The translations under genes were made by a program, and so were the position numbers. Under the pieces are notes generated by a model. It was given only the letters and a program-made list of their open reading frames with translations. It was not told the DNA's origin and made no database searches. From positions 1 through 64,000 of the forward strand of contig CAVTAP010000004.1 of assembly GCA_963732695.1 (NCBI GenBank): 64,000 nt of DNA, written 5' to 3'. Of this stretch, positions 9,204 to 17,885 are shown one piece after another (the stretch's first letter is position 1; each line of letters begins with the position of its first letter). Source of the stretch: CADEDH01 sp963732695. GTDB taxonomy: Bacteria > Actinomycetota > Acidimicrobiia > Acidimicrobiales > SZUA-35.

Positions 9204-10622
9204 ATGAGTGGGAAGGTAATCGTGGTGGGGGCCAGCATGGCTGGTCTGCTGGCGGCCCGGGCGGCGGCCGAACATGGCCATCAGGTGCTGGTCTTGGAGC
9301 GTGACGAGTTGCCCGAGGACGGTGCGTCTCGCCGGGGTGTCCCCCAGGGTCGGCACGCCCACGCCATCCTGGCCGCCGGAAAGCGCAGGATCGAAGCGTG
9401 GTTCCCGGGGATCACCGACGACCTCGTGGCCCGGGGTGCGCTGGTGGGGGATGGCGGCGACGCGATCTGGTGGCAGGCGGGTGCGCTGAAGGTGCGGGCC
9501 GACGTGGGCGTGGAGGCGGTCTCCGCCAGCCGGCCGCTGCTCGAATCGACGGTGCGCCAACGACTTCGGGCGATGGGCAACGTCGAAGTGCGCTCGGCCG
9601 TAAGCGTGGACGAGCTTCTCCTCTCGGGTGCGACCGTGTGCGGTGTCGTCGTGGACGGCGCATCGCTCCGGGCTGACCTCGTCATCGATGCCACCGGTCG
9701 GCACACCCGGTCGATCGACCAGTTGGCGGCGGCGGGGGTGCCGGCACCGCCGGTGTCGAGGGTCGAGATCGACATGTCATACGCCACCCGCCTGCTCCCC
9801 CGGTCCGCCGGCGACATCGACGGCGCCATGTACTGCATCGTCGCCCCCACGCCGCCGTTCGAGAACCGCTTCGGCGTCCTCCTGCCCATCGAAGGCGACC
9901 GGTGGATCCTGACCATCGGCGGCTTCCATGGTGACGCCGCGCCGACCGATGAAGCCGGCTACCAGCGGTACGCCCGATCCCTACCCCACCCGATGATCGC
10001 CGACCTCCTCGAGCGGGTTGAGCCTCTGACGCCCGTGATGACCCACCGCCTGTCGAGCAATCAGCGCCGACACTTCAATAAAGCAGCTGTCGTACCCGCC
10101 GGCTACCTCGCGATCGGGGACGCCGTATGCAGCTTCAACCCGATCTACGGCCAAGGCATGTCCAGCGCCGCACTACAGGCTGAGCAGCTGGAACTGGTGT
10201 TGCGGCGAGGCAAACTCGGGTCTCCAGCGTCGATCAAGGCCTTCTACCGCAAGGCTGCCAAGGTGGTGAACAACCCGTGGCAGGTGGCCGCCGGTAGCGA
10301 CTTCCTCCATCCGGCCACCACCGGTCCCAAGCCCCCCGGTACGGATCTCATCAATCGATACGTGGGCAGGGTGCAGCTGGCCACCCACGTCTCGCCCAAG
10401 GCCCTGGCCCAGATGCAACGGGTGCAGAACCTGCTTGCCCCGCCCCCTTCGCTAATGACGCCACAGATGCTGTTCTGCGTGCTCGTTAGTACACGCATCC
10501 GGGCCCGCCGTGACCTGCATGCTGCCGTCGTCGTGGTAGAGGACGGCAAGGTTGAGTTCTCTGTAGACCGCTCGGCGGTCCGTCGGGTCGGCGTTCTGCA
10601 GGATTGCGACGATGCCCTTTAG
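9204..10622 (+). CDS. FAD-dependent monooxygenase with an altered C-terminus
   Basis: A 472-residue flavoprotein of the geranylgeranyl-reductase/halogenase-like class. The N-terminal Rossmann motif GASMAGLLAARAAAEHG and ELERD-type strand end (VLERDE) bind FAD; the GD motif is AIGDAVCSFNPIYGQG at about residues 305-320. Substrate unknown; the fold hydroxylates or reduces lipophilic molecules. ATG 9204 is chosen because GAGGGGG lies nine bases upstream. Up to about residue 430 (LLAPPPSLMTPQMLF) the protein looks normal. After that the coding strand runs through the antisense of a recombinase C-terminus, so the last 40-45 residues appear to be foreign. It may still fold, but the end was probably created by a rearrangement. 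Confidence 0.75.
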   Translation: MSGKVIVVGASMAGLLAARAAAEHGHQVLVLERDELPEDGASRRGVPQGRHAHAILAAGKRRIEAWFPGITDDLVARGALVGDGGDAIWWQAGALKVRADVGVEAVSASRPLLESTVRQRLRAMGNVEVRSAVSVDELLLSGATVCGVVVDGASLRADLVIDATGRHTRSIDQLAAAGVPAPPVSRVEIDMSYATRLLPRSAGDIDGAMYCIVAPTPPFENRFGVLLPIEGDRWILTIGGFHGDAAPTDEAGYQRYARSLPHPMIADLLERVEPLTPVMTHRLSSNQRRHFNKAAVVPAGYLAIGDAVCSFNPIYGQGMSSAALQAEQLELVLRRGKLGSPASIKAFYRKAAKVVNNPWQVAAGSDFLHPATTGPKPPGTDLINRYVGRVQLATHVSPKALAQMQRVQNLLAPPPSLMTPQMLFCVLVSTRIRARRDLHAAVVVVEDGKVEFSVDRSAVRRVGVLQDCDDAL

Positions 10623-10742
10623 CTGACCGACGAGGTCCTTGATCTCGTCGACGGTGAGTCGAGACTTGTCAGGGCGCCGGAGGGCTAGCTCGGGGGCTTT
10701 CCGGGTGAGCTTCACCTCCTCGATCCACCCACCGCCCGGCAC
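10485..10742 (-). pseudogene. C-terminal remnant of a large serine recombinase
   Basis: The minus strand encodes a stretch typical of the C-terminal region of large serine recombinases: a helical segment (LTVDEIKDLVGQLKGIVAIL), NADPTDRRAVYRELNLAVLYH and a final strand (GSMQVTAGPDACTNE). The catalytic N-terminal domain is missing. The frame is still open but continues downstream into antisense of the FAD monooxygenase, so the natural stop is gone. It marks the right side of a deletion or a lost integrated element. The exact junction, near 10480-10500, is my estimate from where each protein stops looking normal. Confidence 0.55.
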
Positions 10743-11323
10743 TCACCGGCCCGGGGTCGAAAGCCACAAGTTTCACACCCTCGACCCCGCCACGAGATGA
10801 CAGCCCGGTTCGCGTCATACCTCGTCTCGGAAGATCCACCTGCGGCGGACGGGCAGAGTTGACGCGTAAACGCTGCGTGTCTTGCGGCACCGCATCGTCG
10901 ATATCGAATGTGCCGAGCGGGCCAGTTCGACGGCCCCCGAGCTGGGTCGATCCTGATGCCCGGCGGCGCTACCGACGTTCGCAGTCCGAAAGGGCCTCGT
11001 CGTCAAGTGGCGAGTCGAGAACCGCCCGTCCACTCATTGCCGCCCATCTAGATCGATTGGGCTCGGCCGCTGGCAGTGTCGGTATCAGTAGCCACGACAT
11101 ATCGGTCCGACTACGCTCACCGCCGTCCACCGTCGAGCACAACGCTCCGGCCTCGCGCGCTTCGGGATCGCGACTGGCTCGGGCGCGTGCCGATACTGTG
11201 CGGCCGGCGCTGGCGGTCCCCCGGGGTGACGCCAACAGGGCGACATGCCCTCACCCCTAACAACCATCACCCAATACGGATTGGCCTGCTCTACTCCACC
11301 GGCGTGAGGCCGATACGGAACCC
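10743..11323. other. Gene-less stretch beside the recombinase remnant
   Basis: Open frames on both strands here are Arg/Ser/Pro-rich and resemble no family I know. It may be degraded sequence of the lost element to which the recombinase remnant belonged. Confidence 0.35.
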
Positions 11324-11563
11324 ATGAGCACCCAGCGCAGCCAGACCATCACCCTCACCGACCCAACCCTTGCGGCCATGACAGCCGACGCCGTGGCCCT
11401 CACCGACGTCCTCACCCGCACCACCAACACCCACAACCCCGCCGCGATCCAGCGGATCACCAGCATCCTCGACCGGCTCAACGCCGGCCATCGCTCCCTC
11501 ACTCAAGACGCCCAACCAACATCTCAACCCCACCGGGGGACACCATCACAGCGTGTCGGGTGA
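11324..11563 (+). CDS. Small hypothetical protein, Thr-rich
   Basis: A 79-residue product. Residues 1-60 are consistent with an amphipathic helical protein (LTDPTLAAMTADAVALTDVL, then IQRITSILDRLNAG); the tail is Gln/Pro-rich. The only possible ribosome site is a weak GAGG about 13 bases upstream of the ATG. No family recognised and no operon partner. It could be real or a chance frame in degraded DNA. Confidence 0.3.
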   Translation: MSTQRSQTITLTDPTLAAMTADAVALTDVLTRTTNTHNPAAIQRITSILDRLNAGHRSLTQDAQPTSQPHRGTPSQRVG

Positions 11564-11813
11564 CGAACTGCCGTCTCTCCGCATCCGGGCCTACCGGCAT
11601 CTGCCGTTGACTGCAGACTGCCCACCTCCACGACCCGGCCAAGACAGTCAGCCGAGACGGCCAGACGGCCGAGGCAGCGCGGTCTGCAATCACTGACAGC
11701 CCTCACGCTCGCGACTCCGGCCGAATCACGGCCAGGCCCGAGCAGATCCCTGGAAGTCGTACGGGTCCCGATCAGTAGCGAGGGATGGAGGGCGCGCTCG
11801 GGTTGGCCAGGTC

Positions 11814-12230
11814 GTGAGCAGGGTCGCCCGGTGGGAGCGTCCCTGCGAACCATGGATCTCGCTTCCCAACGGCTTCCAAAACCCCCAAGCCTTCATCACC
11901 ATGATCATGCTCGACCGAGGCGGCCTCGGCCCCAACCTCCCCTGGCCCCTGACCCACCCACGGCAAGTGCAGTTGGCCCGAAACTACGTTGACGCATACA
12001 AGGTCTTGACCTCTGCGGAAACGGTAGTCGATACCTCGGCCCCATCGGGAGCGGCCCTGCTCGACTATGTCGGCCATATTCGGAGGCAGCGTGCGCAGAT
12101 GACTCTAGCGGACGGCGATCTCCCTCTTGCCCGCTGCCATCTCGCCCATGCACGCCGAATCGCTGTTGACATGAGCTACCGGGCCCACGCTTCGCCCTTG
12201 GCACCGCTCGACGGCTGCTGCAAGCGCTAG
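11814..12230 (+). CDS. Hypothetical protein or remnant
   Basis: A 138-residue frame. The middle part (RQVQLARNYVDAYKVLTSAE, then LLDYVGHIRRQRAQMTLADG) looks helical and plausible, while both ends look unstructured. Its last 126 bases overlap a minus-strand membrane-protein frame, so at most one is real there. I cannot assign a function. It may be a fragment of a larger helical-repeat protein. Confidence 0.2.
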   Translation: MSRVARWERPCEPWISLPNGFQNPQAFITMIMLDRGGLGPNLPWPLTHPRQVQLARNYVDAYKVLTSAETVVDTSAPSGAALLDYVGHIRRQRAQMTLADGDLPLARCHLAHARRIAVDMSYRAHASPLAPLDGCCKR

Positions 12231-12545
12231 GCGTCGCCGCACGGCCGGCTGCTGGGCCGGATCGCCTTGAGCGGTGAGGCATTTGACGGCCTTCAGCGGT
12301 CGGAAACCACCAACGAGCCGTAGGGCTAGTCCACCAGCCAACAGGCCGGCGGTGTGGGTATCGAGTGGTGCGCCACCGAGCGCGGCGACGGCGAGCACCA
12401 TCCCGAACACGAAGAACAGCGTGCCGAGCCAGCGCAAGATCCGGCGGTAGATGGGCCAGGTCAGCACGAGCGCGCCGATCAGGAGGCAGATGAGGTAGAG
12501 GCCGCTGCTCTCGCCAGCGGCGCGCTCGACCAGGAAAAGGGTCAC
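12105..12545 (-). CDS. Small membrane protein, hypothetical
   Basis: A 146-residue frame from GTG 12545. Two strong hydrophobic segments lie at about residues 16-32 (LYLICLLIGALVLTWPI) and 40-57 (TLFFVFGMVLAVAALGG), with a possible third near 64-78. They are separated by an arginine-rich loop (YRRILRW), as in many small actinobacterial membrane proteins. The C-terminal third is low in hydrophobicity and may be read past a lost stop. It overlaps a doubtful plus-strand frame. No family recognised and the ribosome site is weak. Confidence 0.4.
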   Translation of the reverse strand: MTLFLVERAAGESSGLYLICLLIGALVLTWPIYRRILRWLGTLFFVFGMVLAVAALGGAPLDTHTAGLLAGGLALRLVGGFRPLKAVKCLTAQGDPAQQPAVRRRLALAAAVERCQGRSVGPVAHVNSDSACMGEMAAGKREIAVR

Positions 12546-12620
12546 TTCTTACGAAGGTCTACAGCGAGCCACGAGCGGGTTTTGGATTCCCATCATCAAA
12601 CAACGGCGGTGAGCGGTCTC

Positions 12621-12794
12621 TCACACGGCGGCCAATGCGTCCCAGAAGAACGGGACGACAAACGCCGCCAAACCAGCGGCCACAAAGGAGATTTTGCCCC
12701 GCTCGAAGCCGGTTGCTGATAGCCCAAAGAGGGCAACTGCTACTGCGAAGAAAAGCATTCTTATTGTCGGGTCTAGAACCGCGACTGCCAACAT
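12621..12794 (-). CDS. 57-residue membrane protein
   Basis: A short frame starting at ATG 12794 (MLAVAVLDPTIRMLFFAVAV) and ending at TGA 12621-12623. Two hydrophobic segments (about residues 13-30 and 35-56) flank a polar turn (TGFERGKI), giving a helical hairpin. The second segment ends FFWDALAAV. The frame stays open and protein-like for about 14 codons upstream of the ATG without another usual start, so the N-terminus may have been lost. An alternative ATG at 12758 gives 45 residues. Function unknown. Confidence 0.35.
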   Translation of the reverse strand: MLAVAVLDPTIRMLFFAVAVALFGLSATGFERGKISFVAAGLAAFVVPFFWDALAAV

Positions 12795-12974
12795 AACGGC
12801 ATGACCTTTCGCTAATGCCCGTTCTCGCTGATCCCGGCGCAGCTACAAATCGGTGCAACAGCCCAGACAGATCGCGATTGACGGATGGTCCAATTAACTC
12901 GCTCCGCCCGGCACGGGTGCACAGGACGGGGCGCGCCCCCCTTTTGTCCCAGCTGAGCGGCAGGAATAGCCTGC

Positions 12975-13247
12975 TCAGATGAGCGGGTCCCGCTCGACCG
13001 TCACCTGGCGGTCCCGATCGACAAGAGGTTTGCCACCGATCATCGACTCGCGCTCGGTTTCAACGGTGCTTCGGCGCCCGAAGGCGGCCATGGCCAAAGC
13101 TAGCAAGCCGACGGCAATGCCGACGATGAACAAGATCGTACCAACTTGGTTGAGGTCGATTCCTTCAGCTTCATAGGTGACAGCCCACGCCAGAATGGCG
13201 CCGACTGCCACTAGAAAGGCGCTGAGTCCCAGTCCAGTATTGCGCAT
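12975..13247 (-). CDS. DUF6458-like small membrane protein
   Basis: A 90-residue protein from ATG 13247 (MRNTGLGLSAFLVAVGAILA). Two membrane helices (about residues 6-24 and 36-56) are separated by a short acidic loop (YEAEGIDLNQVGT), followed by GRRST and a charged cytoplasmic tail. This layout fits the DUF6458 family of small actinobacterial membrane proteins, whose function is unknown. A longer frame reaching 13496 exists, but its extra N-terminus is not protein-like. No operon partner is visible. Confidence 0.65.
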   Translation of the reverse strand: MRNTGLGLSAFLVAVGAILAWAVTYEAEGIDLNQVGTILFIVGIAVGLLALAMAAFGRRSTVETERESMIGGKPLVDRDRQVTVERDPLI

Positions 13248-13712
13248 CTTCAGATACTGCCTTTCGAGGCTACGTGGATTGAAGACATCCGCACTACCGC
13301 TACCTGTGTTTGTCCGACAACCGTGGAATGGCTTACCCAGGATCGTGATTGACGAAACAGAGTTGTGGGCGGCGAGTTCGTAGGATGGCCTGATGGGATG
13401 GCCACGCAATCCGGCACGAGCGGACCACCAGGGATCGCACTCGTCTGGGCGCTCGTCGGCCGAGCCCACTGCGCCCGTCGTTTCCGACCGCCTCAACCGG
13501 GCAAGAGACCGGATTTCTGCGTGTCGCCGCCGTTGAGGCCCAACCGACGCTAAGCGGGGTACGGAGCCGGTGGCCTCGCAGGGCTGACTCGTTGTGCCGC
13601 ACCGTTGTGTAGCACGTTTGGATCGAGCGGCAGGTGTCCGGTGGGGCTGGCATCGCGCTCGGTTTGGCCTTCGGCGCAGGGATCCGCGTCGCCCTCGGTG
13701 CAGCCCTCAATA
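13248..13712. other. Gene-less stretch
   Basis: About 465 bases between a DUF6458-like gene and the stop of the GH130 remnant. Only unconvincing short frames are present on either strand. I see no RNA gene or clear regulatory element. Confidence 0.35.
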
Positions 13713-14325
13713 TCAGAGAGGCGAGAAGCCGGTTGACCGATGACGGTCCGAGGTCCCGTAGGGCAGGATGAGTTCGTCGTCGTGGATGATCCTTCCGCAT
13801 GAGTAGACGACGTTGGGTACGTAACCGTCGCGGTCCGCGTCGGACGGGGCCAGCAGCGGTTCGGCAAGGCGACCTGGAACTTGGCGCGGATCGTCGAGGT
13901 CGAGCAGGATCGCACCGAGGCTGTAGACGCGAACGGTCCGACCCCGTGGGTGATGACCAGCCAGCCGGCATCGGTCTCAAGTGGCGAGCCGCAGTTGTGC
14001 CGACACGAGCAAGCGCCCATGGAGCGAGCGGCGCTTCCATCTGTTCGGCAGTGTCCCACTGCTGGACGCTGTCGGAGACATGACGTAGCTGCTTTCGGCG
14101 TCGTAGCGAGACAACGCGACATATCGACCGTCGACCTTGCGTGGGAACAGAGCTGTGCCCTTGTTCGCGGCACACGCGCCGCTGAGCTTGCCGATCCGGA
14201 ACTGCCGGAAGTCAGGTGTCTGAATCAACTGGGGCAGACCCGAACCCCGTCGTAGGCGGCGTAGGTCGCGTAGTGCGTCACGGAACCCTCGTCGTCCACG
14301 AAACGCACGAATCGGGCGTCTCTCT
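13713..14325 (-). pseudogene. Truncated, frameshifted GH130 glycoside phosphorylase
   Basis: Fragments in three frames rebuild the core of a GH130 beta-mannoside phosphorylase-like protein: DARFVRFVDDEGSVTHYATY, LSGACAANKGTALFPRKVDG, CGSPLETDAGWLVITHGVGP and DDELILPYGTSD before a stop at 13713. GH130 enzymes phosphorolyse mannosides at the reducing end. The N-terminal part of about 100 residues or more is missing, and frame breaks lie near 14240 (VRVCPS then stop), near 14050 and again around 13850-13950. The sequence begins abruptly where the truncated pyruvate-kinase-like gene ends, so a deletion probably joined the two. Confidence 0.75.
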
Positions 14326-14484
14326 TATACCTATAGCTTGTGATCCCATGCCCGCAAGCGGCGGAGGAGCGACTGCTTCTTGTGCTGGTGGTCTCGCATC
14401 CGGTGGTTGATGTCGAGGAGCGTCGTGATGGCGGAGTACGAGGCCGATGTTCGGCGACTCCGACGCTTGAGCGCGAGCCTGCAC

Positions 14485-15434
14485 CAACCGGAGACCGGTC
14501 TCGAGGTAGATCGTCTTGCGAGTCTCCGCCAGCACGCCAGCAGGGCCGGTGCCAACGACCACGAGGCGACGGCTCGCGTCCCGCGCATCCCTGAGCTTGA
14601 TCACATCACCCACTCGGCACCGGGCCAGAGCCTTGGCCCCCCGGACCGGCACCACCGTCGCTGACGACAGCAGCGGTGCCGGCATCGAGTCGTCGTACAA
14701 CAGCACCACAGCTACAGCACCACAGATGCATCGACGACCACTCCACGAGCGTCGCGATGGGGCCTGACCCGAACGACGGGCGGTTCCAACGGGAGCGATC
14801 CCGTACGGAGCTTCGGACCGGCCAAGTCCATGGCGACCAGAACGTGCCGGCCTTGGGCTTTCGCAGCATCCCGAACGCGCCGGGCCATCGCCTCCCAGTC
14901 GACGGCCGCATCGTGGGCGCAGTTGATCCGCGCGATGTCCATGCCGGCGCCGACCAGCTCCGCAGCCACGTCGGGGTCGTCGGCCGCACCGGACGGCATG
15001 GTCACCATGATCCTGGTGGACCGATCGCTGCCGAGCGGGCCAAGCAAACGCTCGGCGTTGCGGACGAGACTGGAGGAGCAGTTCTCCAACGCGACGTCAG
15101 ACCCGGTGTTCGGGGCGCCGTCGAGGTCCCGGAGGACGTCGAGCACCGCGTCCAGGGAATCCAGAACATGGGCTTCAGATCGCCCGAGCGACGAGAGCCC
15201 CCGGCGGGTCAACTCCTCCTGGACGTCGCGGAGATCATGACGGCGCAGAGCGACGTAATGCACAAGGTTGCGAGCGCTCGCGTGATGCAACGGGAGCACC
15301 GTCGAAAGAGCCTCAGCGAACTCCCGTTCCGCCAGCACGCAACCGCGCCGCAGCTCCTCCAACGCAACCAGCAACGGCCGTGGCTGTAAGCCGTCAGGTG
15401 ACTCCCGAGTCTTGCCAGCAGATCGCGTTGCCAT
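14485..15434 (-). pseudogene. Truncated pyruvate-kinase-like gene
   Basis: From ATG 15434 (MATRSAGKTRESPDG) the frame encodes an N-terminal helical extension and then the start of a pyruvate-kinase barrel: TRIMVTMPSGAADDPDVAAE, GMDIARINCAHD and DLAGPKLRTGSL. These match the substrate- and metal-binding N-terminal motifs of the long actinobacterial pyruvate-kinase-like family, which are normally about 600 residues. The frame stops near 14712. Homology resumes in another frame (VPVRGAKALARCRVGDVIKL, GPAGVLAETRKTIYLETG) to about 14485 and then ends. The second half of the barrel and the C-terminal domain are absent. Next to it is the GH130 remnant, so both may come from one lost carbohydrate locus. 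Confidence 0.7.
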
Positions 15435-15534
15435 CACAGCGCTCGGTACCCAGCCGACACCGGCCCGGACACCAACGCAAGCTGAATGTGTCGTGAACAA
15501 CACCCGTTGTGATCGAACGCGACGTGCGGCTCCG

Positions 15535-16200
15535 TCAAAGTAGCGGAGGCTGTTGCGGACAAGTTGGACCACGTCGTCTCCCGGGGTTCGAGACGGACCG
15601 GCGTCGGAGCCGGGCGATGATTCGGACCGCCCGTTGCATGGCGCGGGTGACGAGGTCGCGGCGCCGAGATCCCAGGATCACGATCGCCGTCATGGTCGCG
15701 GCGTAACCGGCGAAGCCGATTGCTGCCGCCGTCCACCAGCCGGTGAGCGCACCCCTGGCGGCGAGCAGGGCGATCGACGTGGCCCGCAACAACCCGAGCG
15801 TCGTGAACGAGGCCAGCGAGGCGAAGGCGCAGGCCCCGACGACGGCACTCCGCCGATAGAGACGGGTATCGCCGTGCCGTACGAACATCGCAGCGCCGGC
15901 CACGCCGCCGGATCGCAGGATCTTGTTGGCGGCGAAGCCGGCGGTAGCAGGCCGGATCATGCTCATCGGCTTGGCCGGGAGCCCGACCACGTTGTGTGCG
16001 GCCCGGTTCAGGCCGGCGCGGTTGAGGATCGCCAGGCCCGACAGTGCCAGGCCGGCCAGAGCGAACCCGGGCGAGATGCGACCAAAGGCGCCGACTACTG
16101 ACCAAAGTGCCGGGGCGTTGGTGATCAAGAACAAGGCGGCACCGGTGCCCGCGACGACCCAGGTCGCAGACCGGCGAACCGTGCGGCGGGAGGAGGTCAC
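15535..16200 (-). CDS. Flippase-like membrane protein, probably frameshifted near the end
   Basis: A 221-residue multi-pass protein resembling the N-terminal half of the lysylphosphatidylglycerol-synthase transmembrane (UPF0104, AglD-like) family. Features include a first helix (WVVAGTGAALFLITNAPALW), the loop AGFAANKILRSGGVAGAAMF that resembles the conserved NxxxPxGGxG region, and about six hydrophobic segments. The GTG start overlaps the upstream stop as GTGA, giving tight coupling to the PAP2/PIG-L gene. Family members usually have about 300 residues or more. The last 20 residues here (PGRRRGPTCPQQPP) look out of frame, while another frame at the same place reads TPGDDVVQLVRNSLRYFDG. A one-base indel near 15580 is likely, so the gene may be inactive. 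Confidence 0.6.
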   Translation of the reverse strand: MTSSRRTVRRSATWVVAGTGAALFLITNAPALWSVVGAFGRISPGFALAGLALSGLAILNRAGLNRAAHNVVGLPAKPMSMIRPATAGFAANKILRSGGVAGAAMFVRHGDTRLYRRSAVVGACAFASLASFTTLGLLRATSIALLAARGALTGWWTAAAIGFAGYAATMTAIVILGSRRRDLVTRAMQRAVRIIARLRRRSVSNPGRRRGPTCPQQPPLL

Positions 16201-17885
16201 CCCAAGGCCTCGGCCATTGGCGCTTCCGACGCCCGCTGGCGAGCGGCTCGACCTGGCGGCTCCCTCGCGGGACGGCGCCCGTCGCAGTCGGCCTCGGTCC
16301 TGTGGTCGGGCCGGAGGGTGGCGAACGGGTCGTCGATGGGCTGGCGGCCCGGCGGGCGACCGGGCTCCACGAACCATTCGTGGCCGAAGACCCGGCGGAA
16401 CAGGGGTCGGGGCAGTCGCAGGTAGACAGCCAGCGAGCGGGCGCCGGGGCCCCCGGTCGTCTGGGAGCTGTGGGCCTCCATCGCCGCCCGCTTGGCGTCC
16501 AGATACGGCCTGACATCGATGCGGTGGGTGATCGTTTCCGGATCGGCGAAGGAGCCGGAGACCGCGCTGGGGCGCAGCTCGACGGCCAGGCCGGGCAGGG
16601 GACGGAGGAGCCGGGCGCCCCAGCGGGCCATCCGCCGGTCGACGGTCGCTTCGAGCAGCAGCGGTGTTCCCGCCATTTGGGCGGCGCGCTGGCCGATGTG
16701 GTGTACGGCGATGTGGTCGGGGTGGCCGTACCCGCCGCGATCGTCGTAGGTGGTCAGGACGTCGGCAGACAGGTCGTCGAGCAGGTGGGCGAGGCGCCCG
16801 GCGGCCGCTTCCACGTCGGCACGAGCCAATGAGGCCGGGTCGGTGGCGTCGCCGTAGCGGCCCGAGTCGGCGTAGCCCAGCCATCGCACGTCGGTGCAAC
16901 CGAGGGCGGCGGCGGCCTGGCGGAGCTCGTCGAGGCGGACCCGTACGAGGTCGTCGGGATCGGAGCACGAGCTGGTCAGGCCCCGCTCGCCCAGGGTGGC
17001 GACCACGATCACGACCCGGTGGCCCTCGGCCGCGGCGCGAGCGAGTGTCCCGCCGGTGAACAGGGTCTCATCGTCGGGATGGGCGTGGAACGCCACGATC
17101 GTGAGAGGAGGGGACGAGGTTGGCACCGTCTCCCGGGCTTTGGGCCGGGGGAGAGCCCCCGGGGCCAGTCGCTGATCCTGGCGTCGGGCGATCCAGGAGG
17201 CCATGGCGCAGGCGGCGAGACCCAGGGCGGCGCCGGCGGCGACATCGGCGACGTAGTGGTTGCCCGTGCCGACGACCACGATGGCGGTGAGCATCGGATG
17301 CATGGCGAAGGCGGCTCGGATCCACTGGTTGCGGGTGAGGGCGATACCGGTCATGGCGACGCATCCGGCCCAGGCCAGATGGAGCGAGGGCATGGCGGCA
17401 TAGGCGTTCATGGGGAGCGGGCCGTGGGCGGTGCCGTAGCCGGCCCGGGCTACCAGGTCGGCGAACACGGTGCCGGGGAGGAGCCGGGGCGGCGCCACCG
17501 GGTAGAGGGCGAAGGCGGCCAGCCCCACCGTGTTGACGATGAGCAGAGCGTTGCGGCCCACGCGGTAGATGTCGGGTCGGCGCACATAGCACCACGCCAG
17601 CACCACGCCGGCCACGCCGAAGTGGAGGAACTGGTAGTAGTCCACCGAGATCACCGAGAGGACGTGATGGGCGGCCAACCAGCGGTTGAAGCTCGACTCG
17701 ACCCGGAACACGCCCTCCAGATCGAGGACGCGGTAGCCGTGAGCCGTCGCCTGTGATCGATGAATGGGGGTGAGGGATCGGAGGTGGTCGTAGAAGACCA
17801 GAAGGAGCACGGCGACCATCACCTCGCCGGCAAGCGTCGGCCGCTCGGGCACCCGGGTGCGGCCGGAGACGGCGATGGCGTTCAT
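16197..17885 (-). CDS. PAP2-like / PIG-L deacetylase fusion protein
   Basis: A 562-residue bifunctional protein from ATG 17885. Residues about 1-240 form a PAP2-superfamily membrane domain of the inositol-phosphotransferase-like type: several helices, then AAMPSLHLAWAG and VVGTGNHYVADVAAGAALG, which carry the two active-site histidines. Residues about 260-520 form a PIG-L deacetylase: FHAHPDDETLFTGGTLARAA (zinc-binding HPDDE) and GYGHPDHIAVHHIG (HPDH). PIG-L enzymes remove acetyl groups from GlcNAc-linked lipids or metabolites. Joined to a glycosyltransferase upstream (ATGA overlap) and a flippase-like protein downstream (GTGA overlap), it suggests assembly of a glycolipid from a membrane alcohol headgroup. 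The arginine-rich last 40 residues look disordered. Confidence 0.85.
   Translation of the reverse strand: MNAIAVSGRTRVPERPTLAGEVMVAVLLLVFYDHLRSLTPIHRSQATAHGYRVLDLEGVFRVESSFNRWLAAHHVLSVISVDYYQFLHFGVAGVVLAWCYVRRPDIYRVGRNALLIVNTVGLAAFALYPVAPPRLLPGTVFADLVARAGYGTAHGPLPMNAYAAMPSLHLAWAGCVAMTGIALTRNQWIRAAFAMHPMLTAIVVVGTGNHYVADVAAGAALGLAACAMASWIARRQDQRLAPGALPRPKARETVPTSSPPLTIVAFHAHPDDETLFTGGTLARAAAEGHRVVIVVATLGERGLTSSCSDPDDLVRVRLDELRQAAAALGCTDVRWLGYADSGRYGDATDPASLARADVEAAAGRLAHLLDDLSADVLTTYDDRGGYGHPDHIAVHHIGQRAAQMAGTPLLLEATVDRRMARWGARLLRPLPGLAVELRPSAVSGSFADPETITHRIDVRPYLDAKRAAMEAHSSQTTGGPGARSLAVYLRLPRPLFRRVFGHEWFVEPGRPPGRQPIDDPFATLRPDHRTEADCDGRRPAREPPGRAARQRASEAPMAEALG

Noticed and set aside
10859..11260. 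A 133-codon plus-strand frame
   Set aside because: Ser/Arg/Ala-rich with no structure or ribosome site; a competing minus-strand frame is equally unconvincing.
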